A stretch of 12,167 bases of DNA from Thalassiosira profunda. Taxonomy: Eukaryota > Bacillariophyta > Thalassiosirophyceae > Thalassiosirales > Thalassiosiraceae. Of the stretch, positions 1-7,146 are shown piece after piece. The notes under the pieces are model-generated. The model was not told where the DNA came from. It did no database searches and worked only from the letters and a program-made list of their open reading frames with translations. Position 1 is the first letter of the stretch, and each line of letters starts with the position of its first letter. The translations under genes were made by a program, and so were the position numbers. The stretch is taken from assembly GCA_036939355.1 (NCBI GenBank), contig JALLAP010004175.1, positions 1 through 12,167 of the forward strand, read 5' to 3'.

Positions 1-1705
1 AGGAGCTGAAGGAACTGGGGTACAAATTCGAGGGACAAACGGACACGGAGGTGATTGCCAAGCTCATCGGGCATTACTACGAGGGCGGCAACGTGGACAT
101 TCGCGTGGCGACGGAAAAGGCGATGAAGCGCTGCGAGGGAACGTGGGGCCTCGTGGTCATGTGCTCGGATTTGCCGGAGGAACTCGTGGTGACCAGCCAC
201 GGCTCGCCGCTGTACATTGGCGTGGGCGACAATGGCACCTTCGTCGCGAGCAATCCCTCGGCGTTCAAGGGCTTCTCGCGGAACTTCATCAAGCTCGAGG
301 ATCGGGAGGTGGCGACGATCACCGTCGACGGGAGGAACTTGGATTTGACGAGGTCAGTCGTGGCCGACGAGAGCGAGGAGGAGGCGAGTCCGGCACCGTA
401 CCCCCACTGGTTCATCAAGGAGGTGATGGAACAGCCGCAGGCCATCGGCCACGCCCTCTGCTTCGGCGGACGGCTGTCGCTCGACACGGCCACGCTCGGG
501 GGCCTCGAAGCCAACTACGACCGCCTGAAGGGCATCGACAGCCTGTCCGTGGTGGGGTGCGGGAGCAGCTTCAACGCCGCGAACTACGGCACGAAGCTGC
601 TCCGCCACGCCGGCGTCTTCGCGAACGTGTCGGCCATGGACGCCAACAGCGCCGAGGACAGCGACTTTCGGATCCAGTCCAGCACCGACCCGTCCAAGTC
701 CGGCCTCCTGGTCATTTCGCAATCGGGCGAGACGAAGGACGTCATCGACGTGGTCCAGCTGGCGAATCGGTACGGCGTGCCGGCGATCAGCATCGTGAAC
801 GGCGTGGGCAGCACGATTGCCAACATGACCAAGTGCGGCGTGTACACGAACGCCGGGCAGGAGAACGCGGCGCCCAGCACGAAGACGTTCACGACGGAGG
901 TGGTGTGTTTGGCACTGGTGGCGCTGTGGTTCCGTCAGACGAAGGCGAAGGAGAAGGGCTTGAAGGTCAAAACGAGCGATACAAACTCGCTCGCGGAAGC
1001 GTTGCAGCGCCTGCCCATCACGTTCGGGATGCTGATGCGAACGCAGAGCGCGTGCAAGAAGGCGGCGAAGAAGCTGCAGGGCAAGGAGCACTGCTTCGTG
1101 CTAGGGAAGGGCTTCGGGGAGCCCATCGCCATGGAGGGGGCGCTCAAGCTGAAGGAGGTGGGATACCTCCACGCCGAGGGCTACAGCGGCGGGGCCCTCA
1201 AGCACGGACCATTTGCAATGATCGAGGACGACCAGAACGGCAAGCAGGGCGCCACGCCGATCGTGATGATCGTGCTGGACGACAGTGAGTCTGCTGGCTT
1301 TGTCTGTTAAGAAGATGCATCTCTGCCTTTGGCAAACGCTCAACGTTAAGCTCACAACCTTCCTTCTCCCGCAGTGCACGCCCACCACATGCGCACGGCG
1401 TGCGAGGAGGTCAAGGCGCGAGGAGCGGAACTCATCATCATCACCGACAACAAAAAGTTGGCGGATGGGCTGGACGACGACCCGATCGTGATTCCGAGCA
1501 ACGGACCGCTGACGGCCCTGGGGGCCGTGGTGCCGCTGCAGATGATCGCGTACGAGCTGGCCAACCTGAAGTGAGTCTGCGGATGTCTTCTCAGGTTCTT
1601 GTGTACGTATGTGTTCCTCTGGCTGACAATGTCTATCCTTCTTGTCGCAGGGGCAACAACCCGGACGCGCCGCGGCACTTGCTCAAGGCATACGCCCTCG
1701 ATTGA
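1..1705 (+). CDS. Glutamine:fructose-6-phosphate aminotransferase (isomerizing), 5'-partial, three visible exons
   Basis: This enzyme makes glucosamine-6-phosphate from fructose-6-phosphate and glutamine, the first committed step to UDP-GlcNAc, in the cytosol. Visible exons are <1-1284, 1375-1570 and 1651-1705; the frame opens at position 3, so the N-terminus with the catalytic Cys lies upstream. Present are the end of the class II glutaminase domain, the linker ([10 protein letters not shown]) and both SIS sugar-isomerase domains. Seen motifs are SQSGET (from 717), K-L-K-E (1146-1157), LKHGP (1197-1211), and a C-terminal Lys (1685) matching the Schiff-base Lys of E. coli GlmS. Both introns create in-frame stops if retained, and splicing restores the family C-terminus. 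About 511 residues are visible of a usual 600-700. Oddities: GELKHGP reads GALKHGP, and the usual VASTK reads APSTK. The family assignment is firm. A low-activity paralogue is possible but not indicated. Confidence 0.95.
1285..1374 (+). other. Intron in the GFAT gene (90 nt)
   Basis: The donor is GTGAGT and the acceptor follows a pyrimidine-rich stretch ending CCCGCAG. The upstream exon leaves one base (A), which joins TG of the next exon to form the Met codon of the conserved VLDD-M-HAHH stretch. Reading through gives a TAA at 1308-1310. Confidence 0.92.
1571..1650 (+). other. Intron in the GFAT gene (80 nt)
   Basis: The donor is GTGAGT and the acceptor is CTTGTCGCAG. The upstream exon leaves AA, and the next base G completes a Lys codon. 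Without splicing there is a TGA at 1572-1574, directly after that Lys codon. The last exon then encodes the family's C-terminal tail. Confidence 0.92.
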
Positions 1706-1747
1706 GACGGTGCATGCATCAACGATGATGCATTGTGTTGCATCGTC
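1706..1747 (+). other. Strong stem-loop immediately after the GFAT stop codon
   Basis: Positions 1706-1714 pair with 1739-1747 (nine pairs, one of them G-U). Positions 1715-1720 pair perfectly with 1727-1732, closing a 6-nt loop AACGAT. The only interruption is a 6-nt bulge at 1733-1738. The structure begins one base after the TGA, so it lies in the 3' UTR. A role in mRNA stability or 3'-end control is inference. Confidence 0.6.
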
Positions 1748-1847
1748 TATGAACCTTTTCTGTGTTCGCGATAGCTCGGTGTAATAAGATGCCAGCGAGC
1801 GATGAGCTCTACTCATATTAGCTATGGTAGCATTAGCTTAGCAACCG

Positions 1848-2732
1848 TCACAGCTCCATGCTGAACACGCCGTCGTCCTCGAGGTCGCTCTCCTCGGTGT
1901 CCGGCGCAGACCTTGAGCGAGGATCCTTCCATTGACCTGATCTCGGGGCTTCCGCCGCCCTACTGGCATCCTCCTCGATGGAGACATAAGACATGCTCCA
2001 TCCACCGTCGGCTTGTGCGTGGGGCGCCTTGGGCTCTTGGCGACCCATTGTCTCTTGAGCTTCGGCCAGCTTGGCCTTGGCGACTTCGTGGATGCCTTCG
2101 AGCTGTTCTTCGCCGTCGCTGCTGGCGAGGAATTGCGACGAGCCTGCTCCTGCCTCTTGCGCAGCAGCCTCGAGTGCATGCGCAGGGTGTTTTGCTCGGC
2201 GCGGCGCACGCTGTCGGCGAGCTGCAATTCGCTCGGCGTGCGGCGGACGTGGGACTCGGGCAGCGATATGGGCGCGCTCGTTCCTTCGAGGGTTGTCCTG
2301 GGAGATGGCGTTGACCTTGCGCTCACGAGAGGTGCTCGCGCCTGCTTCATATCAGGATGGTGACTACTACTTGGGGGCGGATCGGCCGGGGACACGGTGC
2401 CGGACAGATTCGGAAAGGGCACCGCGGGGAAGGCCGCGTCGAGAGGAGGATCGCCTTTGGCGGCGCGGTTTTGACCGGGGATGGGCTGCACCCGGGACGG
2501 CTTCATGATTTGTGGACGCATTGACGATGCCCTCGTTGATTGGGGGCGAGGCTACGCTACTTTGTTTGGCCGTGTGGTACCGCCATCAATTTGCGCCAAA
2601 TGGCTGCTTCCTCGCGTGTCAGTTCACCTCATGCTCCCGCTCATCCAAGTTGAAGTTGTCGGGGAGGCTGATGGCACCCGAGAAAAAGTGTGCGGCTGAG
2701 ATTGCTTCCTCGCGATCTTGCAAATGTCGCAT
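1848..2732 (-). pseudogene. Frame-broken gene for a coiled-coil protein (pseudogene, or local sequence errors)
   Basis: No single frame runs through this locus, but coding-like segments follow each other on the minus strand. An ATG at 2732 opens MRHLQDREEAISAAHFF and ends at TGA 2621-2619. A second frame from 2622 gives LTREEAAIWRKLMAVPHG. A third from about 2573 gives PPINEGIVNASTNHEAVPG. A fourth, about 2500-2360, gives a Pro-rich stretch (AAFPAVPFPNLSGT). A fifth from about 2351 gives SRERKVNAISQDN. The fourth frame returns at about 2262-2140 with LADSVRRAEQNTLRMHSRLL. The fifth returns from about 2125 with GEEQLEGIHEVAKAKLAEAQ, then an acidic tail ending VFSMEL and TGA at 1850-1848. Amphipathic helices suggest a coiled coil; a SNARE-like resemblance around GEEQLEGI is weak. 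The switches have mixed sign and net zero. I tried intron placements: a 134-nt intron (GTCAAA...GCAG) could explain one switch, but I found none that explains the rest. I do not recognise the product. Confidence 0.5.
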
Positions 2733-2910
2733 CGATCAGTTCAGCGTGTCATTCATTCCACAGATTTATGAGTACCAGAAAGATCTTGCGAAACCAGTGG
2801 CATACTAAAAAGAGGAATTGGTACCTGATTTAAATGCTTCAATACTACTTCCTACATGAAACAAACGCTCACTGCGAATGTACTCGTCGTCACGGTACTT
2901 GCAAAAAGAC

Positions 2911-2934
2911 AACTGTCATTTTTAGAAGACAGTT
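2911..2934. repeat. Perfect 7-bp inverted repeat with a 10-nt spacer
   Basis: AACTGTC at 2911-2917 is the reverse complement of GACAGTT at 2928-2934. The arms flank ATTTTTAGAA. It lies in the divergent promoter region. It could be a dimeric protein-binding site or a coincidence. Confidence 0.4.
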
Positions 2935-2943
2935 CCTGCCTTG

Positions 2944-2984
2944 ATCCGTCACGCGAAATAACCACGTGATATTTCGTCACGGAT
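2944..2984. promoter_or_regulatory. Imperfect 41-bp palindrome centred on a CACGTG G-box, with CGTCACG direct repeats
   Basis: CACGTG lies at 2963-2968. The flanking arms begin ATCCGT and end ACGGAT, and the inner parts (GAAATA before, ATATTTC after) are also complementary. CGTCACG occurs at 2947-2953, 2975-2981 and 2888-2894, all in one orientation. CACGTG is the known core for bHLH and bZIP factors, and TGACG (its complement is CGTCA) is a known bZIP half-site. That this drives one or both flanking genes is inference. Confidence 0.55.
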
Positions 2985-3183
2985 TTTGCAAATCAAATCG
3001 AGAGAGAGAAGGCGGGCAGGCGGGCAAGCCACAAACGAGAGGCAGCCAAAGCCAATGCAACGGATCTAACTGACCGCCCTTCGATTGCCCTCTCCGTCCC
3101 TCTCCTCCCCTCGCTTGGTACGTCGCTGGCGGCTTGTTGCCTATTGTTGCTTTCATTATCTCTCATGTGCTCTATCCGATACG

Positions 3184-5604
3184 ATGCCCACCTTGTCGCA
3201 AGCAGCTGATGCCGTCGACGACGGAGCCCTCGACGTTTCCATCGCAGCCCTAACGTCCGACGACGATGTCGCTGCACTTTTGAAGGGCCATGTACCTGCT
3301 GCAAAGCTCCACGAGGCGGCGGCGGCCGCGCGCAAGAGGAAGGCGTCGGCGGCCTCGTCGTCGGGGCCCACTCCCAAGAAGCCGGCCATCAACAACAATA
3401 ATGAAAAGACCCCAGCTGAATCCACCGCCGAACCTCTTCTCGCGGTAACCGAAGACGAGGGCGCCAAGCAAAAATCCCGCGAGGAGGGCGCCGCTACTCC
3501 CCGCATCCTCAACCTTGAGGAGGATAAGTTCGGGGAGGAGGATGCGGAGAAAGCTGCAGCTGATGATGATGATGGCCCGGATCGCGCCCAGCCGCGGCAA
3601 GAGCAGGGTGAGCCACATGCCGACGACCGTGGCATCTATACTCCCGATCATAATACCGAGGGTCACATCCCGATCCGTCTGTACGGCGGGAGTGGAGTGA
3701 GGCCTACTTGTTTGAGCGTCCACCCGCCAGAGGAGGAGGAGCAGAGCTGTCATCCGCGTGCCGACCAACAGGCCTCTTGGAAACGGGGGCGGGAGGAGTG
3801 TTCCACAGGGGTGTATCTCTGGTCTACCTGGATCCCACCCAAGGAGAGACGAGATTTTCTAGCGATGGTGCACAAGAAGGCAGGATGTCTCCGGGAGTTG
3901 GTTTTTCGCCACATGTCCAGTGATATTTCACGCAAGGACAAGCTTGAGCTTCTTGATGCAATACGCCACACGGAGGGCCGACTCGATGCTCCGGCTATTG
4001 CGTACTTGATCAGCAGCTGGAAATTCGGCTACTTCCTTGACCAGACCTTTGTCGAAAGAATGGGGGGGTCTTGGCTGAGTTATCTACAGAATGGGACGCG
4101 CATTCTGTACGTTTATGCGGAGACGGAGGATCCTGTGCGCATGGAGCTGTTTTGGCGTTTCGTCTGGGACCTCATGGGATGGAGGAGGCCAGGGACGGGG
4201 AAGGATATCTTCGTCTTGATCGAGGAGCGCATTTCCGACTGGTACAACAAGATTATGCAATTCAACAAGAACGGGAGACTTGTTGTGAGAGTTGGCTCGT
4301 CCGAGGAGGGCGAACGTGAGATGTGTGATGCGGTGGTCGATTACTACACCTTCCAAAAGCATCCAGAGTTCGCGAACTGGTTCACGCTCAATCGGGGAAA
4401 AAAGCCGGGCGACGTTTTTCCAGCTGATATGGAGAAGTGCATAGAGTGCTGCATTCGCGCTATCTCCGTCCCGCCGGGCCCTGTTGGCATTGGAATTACC
4501 AACTTGCAACCGAACGTCGCATCTATCACGTCAGTGTCGGAGACATCGTCTGTCAAAGGCGGGTTACTAGTGGGAGATGTTGTCGTCGAGGTGGATGGGG
4601 TAGATGTGCACGACTGGGCAGCGGAGAGCATCGCCGAGCGATTGAGAGATACTGCGGGCAAGGCGAGGGTGGTGAAGGTGTGGAACCAGACTCTTGAAAC
4701 TGGCGAAGAAGCTGGTTATGCCGTTCATGACGATCTTTGCTTTGAGCATCTTCAACCTCCAATGCCGTGCAGTGTCGAAGGATGTGATTTTTGGGCGAAA
4801 GATGCCCACCTGCATCAGTCCGATCCTGCTTTGTTTGGAAGTGTCTGCTTCAAGCACAAGAGGTGCAAGTGGCAGGATGGATGCGACCAATTTCCCAGAT
4901 GCCGAGGCTACTGCAAAAAGCACGCACAGCATCTGCAGTTGAAACCAGATAGACGGAAGACGAAGAAGGGCGCGCTCCTTCCCCCGGGCCTGACCCACTG
5001 CAAGGTCTGCAGCCGCTGCGGGCGGCAGCGGGGCGAGCACGAGGCGCTCGGCTTCGGAACAGCGTGCGTGTTTCCGACTTGCGGGCGGTGCGGCGCCGCC
5101 GAGGGCGCGCACGCATCGAAGGCGTGTGCGATGGGTGTGGCGTGCACGCTGACGGTGGCGGAGGGGGCGACCCCCGGCGCGAGCGCAATGTACGACGCGA
5201 TGCTCGGAGATCTGGCGGACCGCGCAAATGGAGAGAGTCTTGGCGCTGCAGCGAATGCAGCAGCGAATGCAGCGACCCCCGGCGCGAGCGCAATGTACGA
5301 CGCGATGCTCGGAGATCTGGTGGCCCGCGCAATCGGAGAGAGTCTTGGCGCTGCAGCGAATGCAGCGACCCCCGGCGCGAGCGCAATGTACGACGCGATG
5401 CTCGGAGATCTGGTGGTCCGCGCAATCGGAGAGAGTCTTGGCGCTGCAGCGAATGCAGCAGCGAATGCAGCAATACTGCAAAGTGAAAGCGAAACAACAA
5501 ATGAAACGACGGAAGAGGAGGAACAAGCGATGCTTGACGCAGCCCTGGCCGCTGAGGAAGAGTTTCTGCTTGCAAATTTTGCAGAATACAATACAGCGGA
5601 ATGA
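3184..5604 (+). CDS. PDZ-domain protein with WRKY19-like and CxxCG zinc motifs and a UIM-like tandem repeat
   Basis: This single-exon protein has 806 residues. The first ATG is at 3184; the frame is open from 3085, but only from a TTG. Residues 50-67 form a bipartite NLS (RKRK, then PKKP). About 68-190 are acidic and low-complexity. About 207-425 form an unrecognised globular region rich in Trp and aromatic residues. About 428-501 are a PDZ domain (GPVGIGI, then LLVGDVVVEVDGV). Residues 529-580 hold two C-x(4-5)-C-xn-C-x2-H fingers of WRKY19-like type (RGYCKKH). Residues 606-654 hold two C-x2-CG-x4-G-x-H knuckles with flanking Cys. Residues 662-762 are three near-identical 31-35-residue repeats, followed by an acidic C-terminus. 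Domains suggest a nuclear scaffold or regulator binding peptides and perhaps ubiquitin. Function is not known. The gene is head-to-head with the frame-broken gene. Confidence 0.85.
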   Translation: MPTLSQAADAVDDGALDVSIAALTSDDDVAALLKGHVPAAKLHEAAAAARKRKASAASSSGPTPKKPAINNNNEKTPAESTAEPLLAVTEDEGAKQKSREEGAATPRILNLEEDKFGEEDAEKAAADDDDGPDRAQPRQEQGEPHADDRGIYTPDHNTEGHIPIRLYGGSGVRPTCLSVHPPEEEEQSCHPRADQQASWKRGREECSTGVYLWSTWIPPKERRDFLAMVHKKAGCLRELVFRHMSSDISRKDKLELLDAIRHTEGRLDAPAIAYLISSWKFGYFLDQTFVERMGGSWLSYLQNGTRILYVYAETEDPVRMELFWRFVWDLMGWRRPGTGKDIFVLIEERISDWYNKIMQFNKNGRLVVRVGSSEEGEREMCDAVVDYYTFQKHPEFANWFTLNRGKKPGDVFPADMEKCIECCIRAISVPPGPVGIGITNLQPNVASITSVSETSSVKGGLLVGDVVVEVDGVDVHDWAAESIAERLRDTAGKARVVKVWNQTLETGEEAGYAVHDDLCFEHLQPPMPCSVEGCDFWAKDAHLHQSDPALFGSVCFKHKRCKWQDGCDQFPRCRGYCKKHAQHLQLKPDRRKTKKGALLPPGLTHCKVCSRCGRQRGEHEALGFGTACVFPTCGRCGAAEGAHASKACAMGVACTLTVAEGATPGASAMYDAMLGDLADRANGESLGAAANAAANAATPGASAMYDAMLGDLVARAIGESLGAAANAATPGASAMYDAMLGDLVVRAIGESLGAAANAAANAAILQSESETTNETTEEEEQAMLDAALAAEEEFLLANFAEYNTAE
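5167..5469 (+). repeat. Three in-frame tandem repeats of 105, 93 and 105 bp
   Basis: The units run 5167-5271, 5272-5364 and 5365-5469. Each starts ATPGASAMYDAMLGDL and ends GESLGAAANA. Units 1 and 3 carry a 12-bp extension adding AANA, itself a slip of a GCAGCGAAT-type sub-repeat. Only a few base changes separate the units, most of them at nonsynonymous sites (DLADRANG, DLVARAIG and DLVVRAIG), which points to recent duplication. Unit lengths are multiples of three, so the frame is kept. Confidence 0.93.
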
Positions 5605-5949
5605 TACAAAGCATTATCAGTTGCATATAATGAAGAGTTTATGAACGAATGTATTAGTATGCAGCTTGATCCGCTTGTTCTTTCGGCAAGCAAGGATCTC
5701 GCTGGCATGGAATTCCTGCTCCCTGCAATGATCGATTAGCGTGTCATCTGACATCGATAGAGACACTTCAAACTTGAAGTATTGGTATTGGGGGACGCGC
5801 CAAACTTGCCACCACCCCCACGGCCACAAACGCTTCAAACGCCGTGCTCTCGCTCGGCGTCGTCGGTGCATGCACTCTATCTCTGCACACTCGTCGGCGG
5901 CGGTTCCCTCTGAGCATTCGCTCCGTGTAGAGGCTAGAGAAGCAGCACC
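5605..5949. promoter_or_regulatory. Intergenic region: 3' UTR of the PDZ gene and promoter/5' UTR of the SDR gene
   Basis: No gene is supported in these 345 bp. The first half is AT-rich and the second half GC-rich. A 7-bp inverted repeat, ACTTCAA then TTGAAGT with a 2-nt spacer, lies at 5765-5780. The last bases before the SDR start (AGCACC then ATGG) give a good initiation context, with purine at -3 and G at +4. Confidence 0.45.
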
Positions 5950-7122
5950 ATGGCCACCAATTCACGCAAGCCCCTCCTGGGAGCTCTACTGACCGCCCTG
6001 CTGGCAATTGCAATCGGCGTCTTCCACGTCGGGCAACGCTACTCTCTTCCGGGCTGGCTCGTCGGCCTCCTCCCCAGGCCATGCATCGGGCTGATGCCCC
6101 TACTGTCGCCTCCGCCGTGGGGCTGGACGCTCGACGACCTCGCGAAGCTCGACCTGAGAGGACAAACGGCAGTAGTCACGGGAGCCAACAGCGGCATCGG
6201 CTTCGAGATCTCGCGGCATCTATCCCGGCGCGGAGCGGCAGTGTACATGGCCTGTCGAAACATGCAACGGTGCTTTGCGGCCGCCGACAAAATTCGGGCG
6301 GACGAGGGATATTCGGGGGCGGCGGTGCACCCGATGCTGATGGACGTGTCGCAACTGAAGTCGGTGCAGTTTGCGGCCAGGGCGTTTATGCAGAATGACG
6401 TGACCATCGACATGCTTTTCCTGAATGCGGGTATCGTGACATATAATGATCCCGATCATGAGGACGCAAACACGCTGCCAACGTCGCAGGATCGGATTGA
6501 AATGGTGTTTGCAACCAACGTGGTGGGCCACCATCTGCTGTATCGATTGTTGGAGCCGGTGTTGCAGAAGTCAGACATGGCGAGGGTGGTTTCTACATCC
6601 TCTCTCGCGAGTATCATGTGGCTGCCCCCCTACGCATCGCCCTGGCGCTTCGGAGATACGTCGCCCCTGATACCCTCGACACTGGAGAAGCTGAACGAGG
6701 GGAATCCGTCGTCGACGCTGAATATGCTGTCAGTTTACGGGAGAAGCAAGCTTGGGCAGGTGGCCTGGACAAAGGCTCTGACACGACGGCTGGGAGCAAA
6801 CTCGTCCATCTATGTCAATGCCGCCCATCCCGGCGCGGTGTTTACAAAGCTGGCGCAGGATAAGAGCATCGCTCCCGGCATACCCCAATTCTGGTTCGAT
6901 TTGGTGGTTTGGATCGAAGAGCGTCTGCTTTGGACGTCCGAGGAGGGAGCGCTTACCGAACTGTTTTTGGGGACTGCGACCGATGAGATCCGGAGTAAGG
7001 ATTTGCGTGGAAGATATTTTCACCCCCAGGTCATCGAGCTTGGCCACCCCATTGCGGAGGACGAGGCGCTGCAGGAGGATGTGTGGAATCTTTGCGAGGA
7101 GCTCGTGAAGAGCTACTTCTGA
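5950..7122 (+). CDS. Membrane-anchored short-chain dehydrogenase/reductase, retinol-dehydrogenase-like
   Basis: This 390-residue, intronless protein is a classical SDR. A hydrophobic segment at residues 9-26 looks like a signal anchor, probably holding the enzyme in the ER or an organelle membrane. The Rossmann motif TGANSGIG is at 77-84. ACRN at 101-104 follows the second beta strand, and its Arg suggests NADP(H) preference. NAG is at 159-161. The catalytic Ser lies in STSS (215-218), and YGRSK at 263-267 supplies Tyr and Lys. HPG at 293-295 follows. Length and layout fit the RDH11-14/WWOX-like branch, which oxidises or reduces retinoids, sterols or other lipid alcohols and ketones. The substrate cannot be told. 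The gene follows the PDZ gene on the same strand and is tail-to-tail with the exchanger gene, with 24 bp between stops. Confidence 0.93.
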   Translation: MATNSRKPLLGALLTALLAIAIGVFHVGQRYSLPGWLVGLLPRPCIGLMPLLSPPPWGWTLDDLAKLDLRGQTAVVTGANSGIGFEISRHLSRRGAAVYMACRNMQRCFAAADKIRADEGYSGAAVHPMLMDVSQLKSVQFAARAFMQNDVTIDMLFLNAGIVTYNDPDHEDANTLPTSQDRIEMVFATNVVGHHLLYRLLEPVLQKSDMARVVSTSSLASIMWLPPYASPWRFGDTSPLIPSTLEKLNEGNPSSTLNMLSVYGRSKLGQVAWTKALTRRLGANSSIYVNAAHPGAVFTKLAQDKSIAPGIPQFWFDLVVWIEERLLWTSEEGALTELFLGTATDEIRSKDLRGRYFHPQVIELGHPIAEDEALQEDVWNLCEELVKSYF

Positions 7123-7127
7123 TATGA

Positions 7128-7133
7128 TTTATT
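7128..7133 (-). terminator. AATAAA poly(A) signal for the exchanger gene (minus strand)
   Basis: TTTATT on the plus strand reads AATAAA on the minus strand, 13 nt after the exchanger stop codon (7149-7147). Cleavage a short distance downstream would put the transcript end inside the SDR coding region. The hexamer is exact, but its use is inferred. Confidence 0.5.
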
Positions 7134-7146
7134 GTTACATGAGTAT

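Larger units (their letters stand above)
2733..3183. promoter_or_regulatory. Shared divergent promoter region between the broken minus-strand gene and the PDZ/zinc-finger gene
   Basis: This 451-bp gap holds no convincing gene on either strand; the plus-strand ORF that ends at 2808 is mostly the shadow of the minus-strand gene. It is more AT-rich than its flanks and contains the palindrome and hairpin listed separately, plus a C/T-rich tract (about 3085-3120) upstream of the plus-strand ATG. No clear TATA box was seen next to either start. Confidence 0.55.

Noticed and set aside
354..1091. 245-codon open frame on the minus strand inside the GFAT exon
   Set aside because: It is rich in Arg, His and Leu as expected for the antisense of GC-rich coding sequence, and lies wholly within a firmly identified gene.
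143..1288. 381-codon plus-strand frame overlapping GFAT
   Set aside because: It is the shifted frame of the same exon, dominated by Arg and Gly, with no recognisable domain.
2041..2130. SNARE helix in the broken minus-strand gene
   Set aside because: GEEQLEGI recalls the QGEQL layer of SNAP-25-type SNAREs, but the later hydrophobic spacing does not follow the SNARE layers and the upstream frame is uncertain. Only a generic coiled coil is claimed.
2512..2808. 98-codon plus-strand frame
   Set aside because: It overlaps the coding-like minus-strand segments of the broken gene, has no domain, and seems to be their shadow.
3085..3183. N-terminal extension of the PDZ protein by 33 residues
   Set aside because: The frame opens at a TTG, not an ATG. 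The first ATG is at 3184 and the extension's codons lie in a pyrimidine-rich leader.
4567..5708. Three long minus-strand frames (258-319 codons) opposite the PDZ/zinc-finger gene
   Set aside because: They are kept open by the stop-free tandem repeat and GC-rich sequence. Their products are low-complexity Arg, Ala and Ser repeats, while the plus frame has real domains.
5617..5871. 84-codon minus-strand frame in the gap before the SDR gene
   Set aside because: It has no recognisable motif, begins inside an Arg-rich GC-rich stretch, and would overlap the likely SDR promoter. Evidence is too weak to call it a gene.
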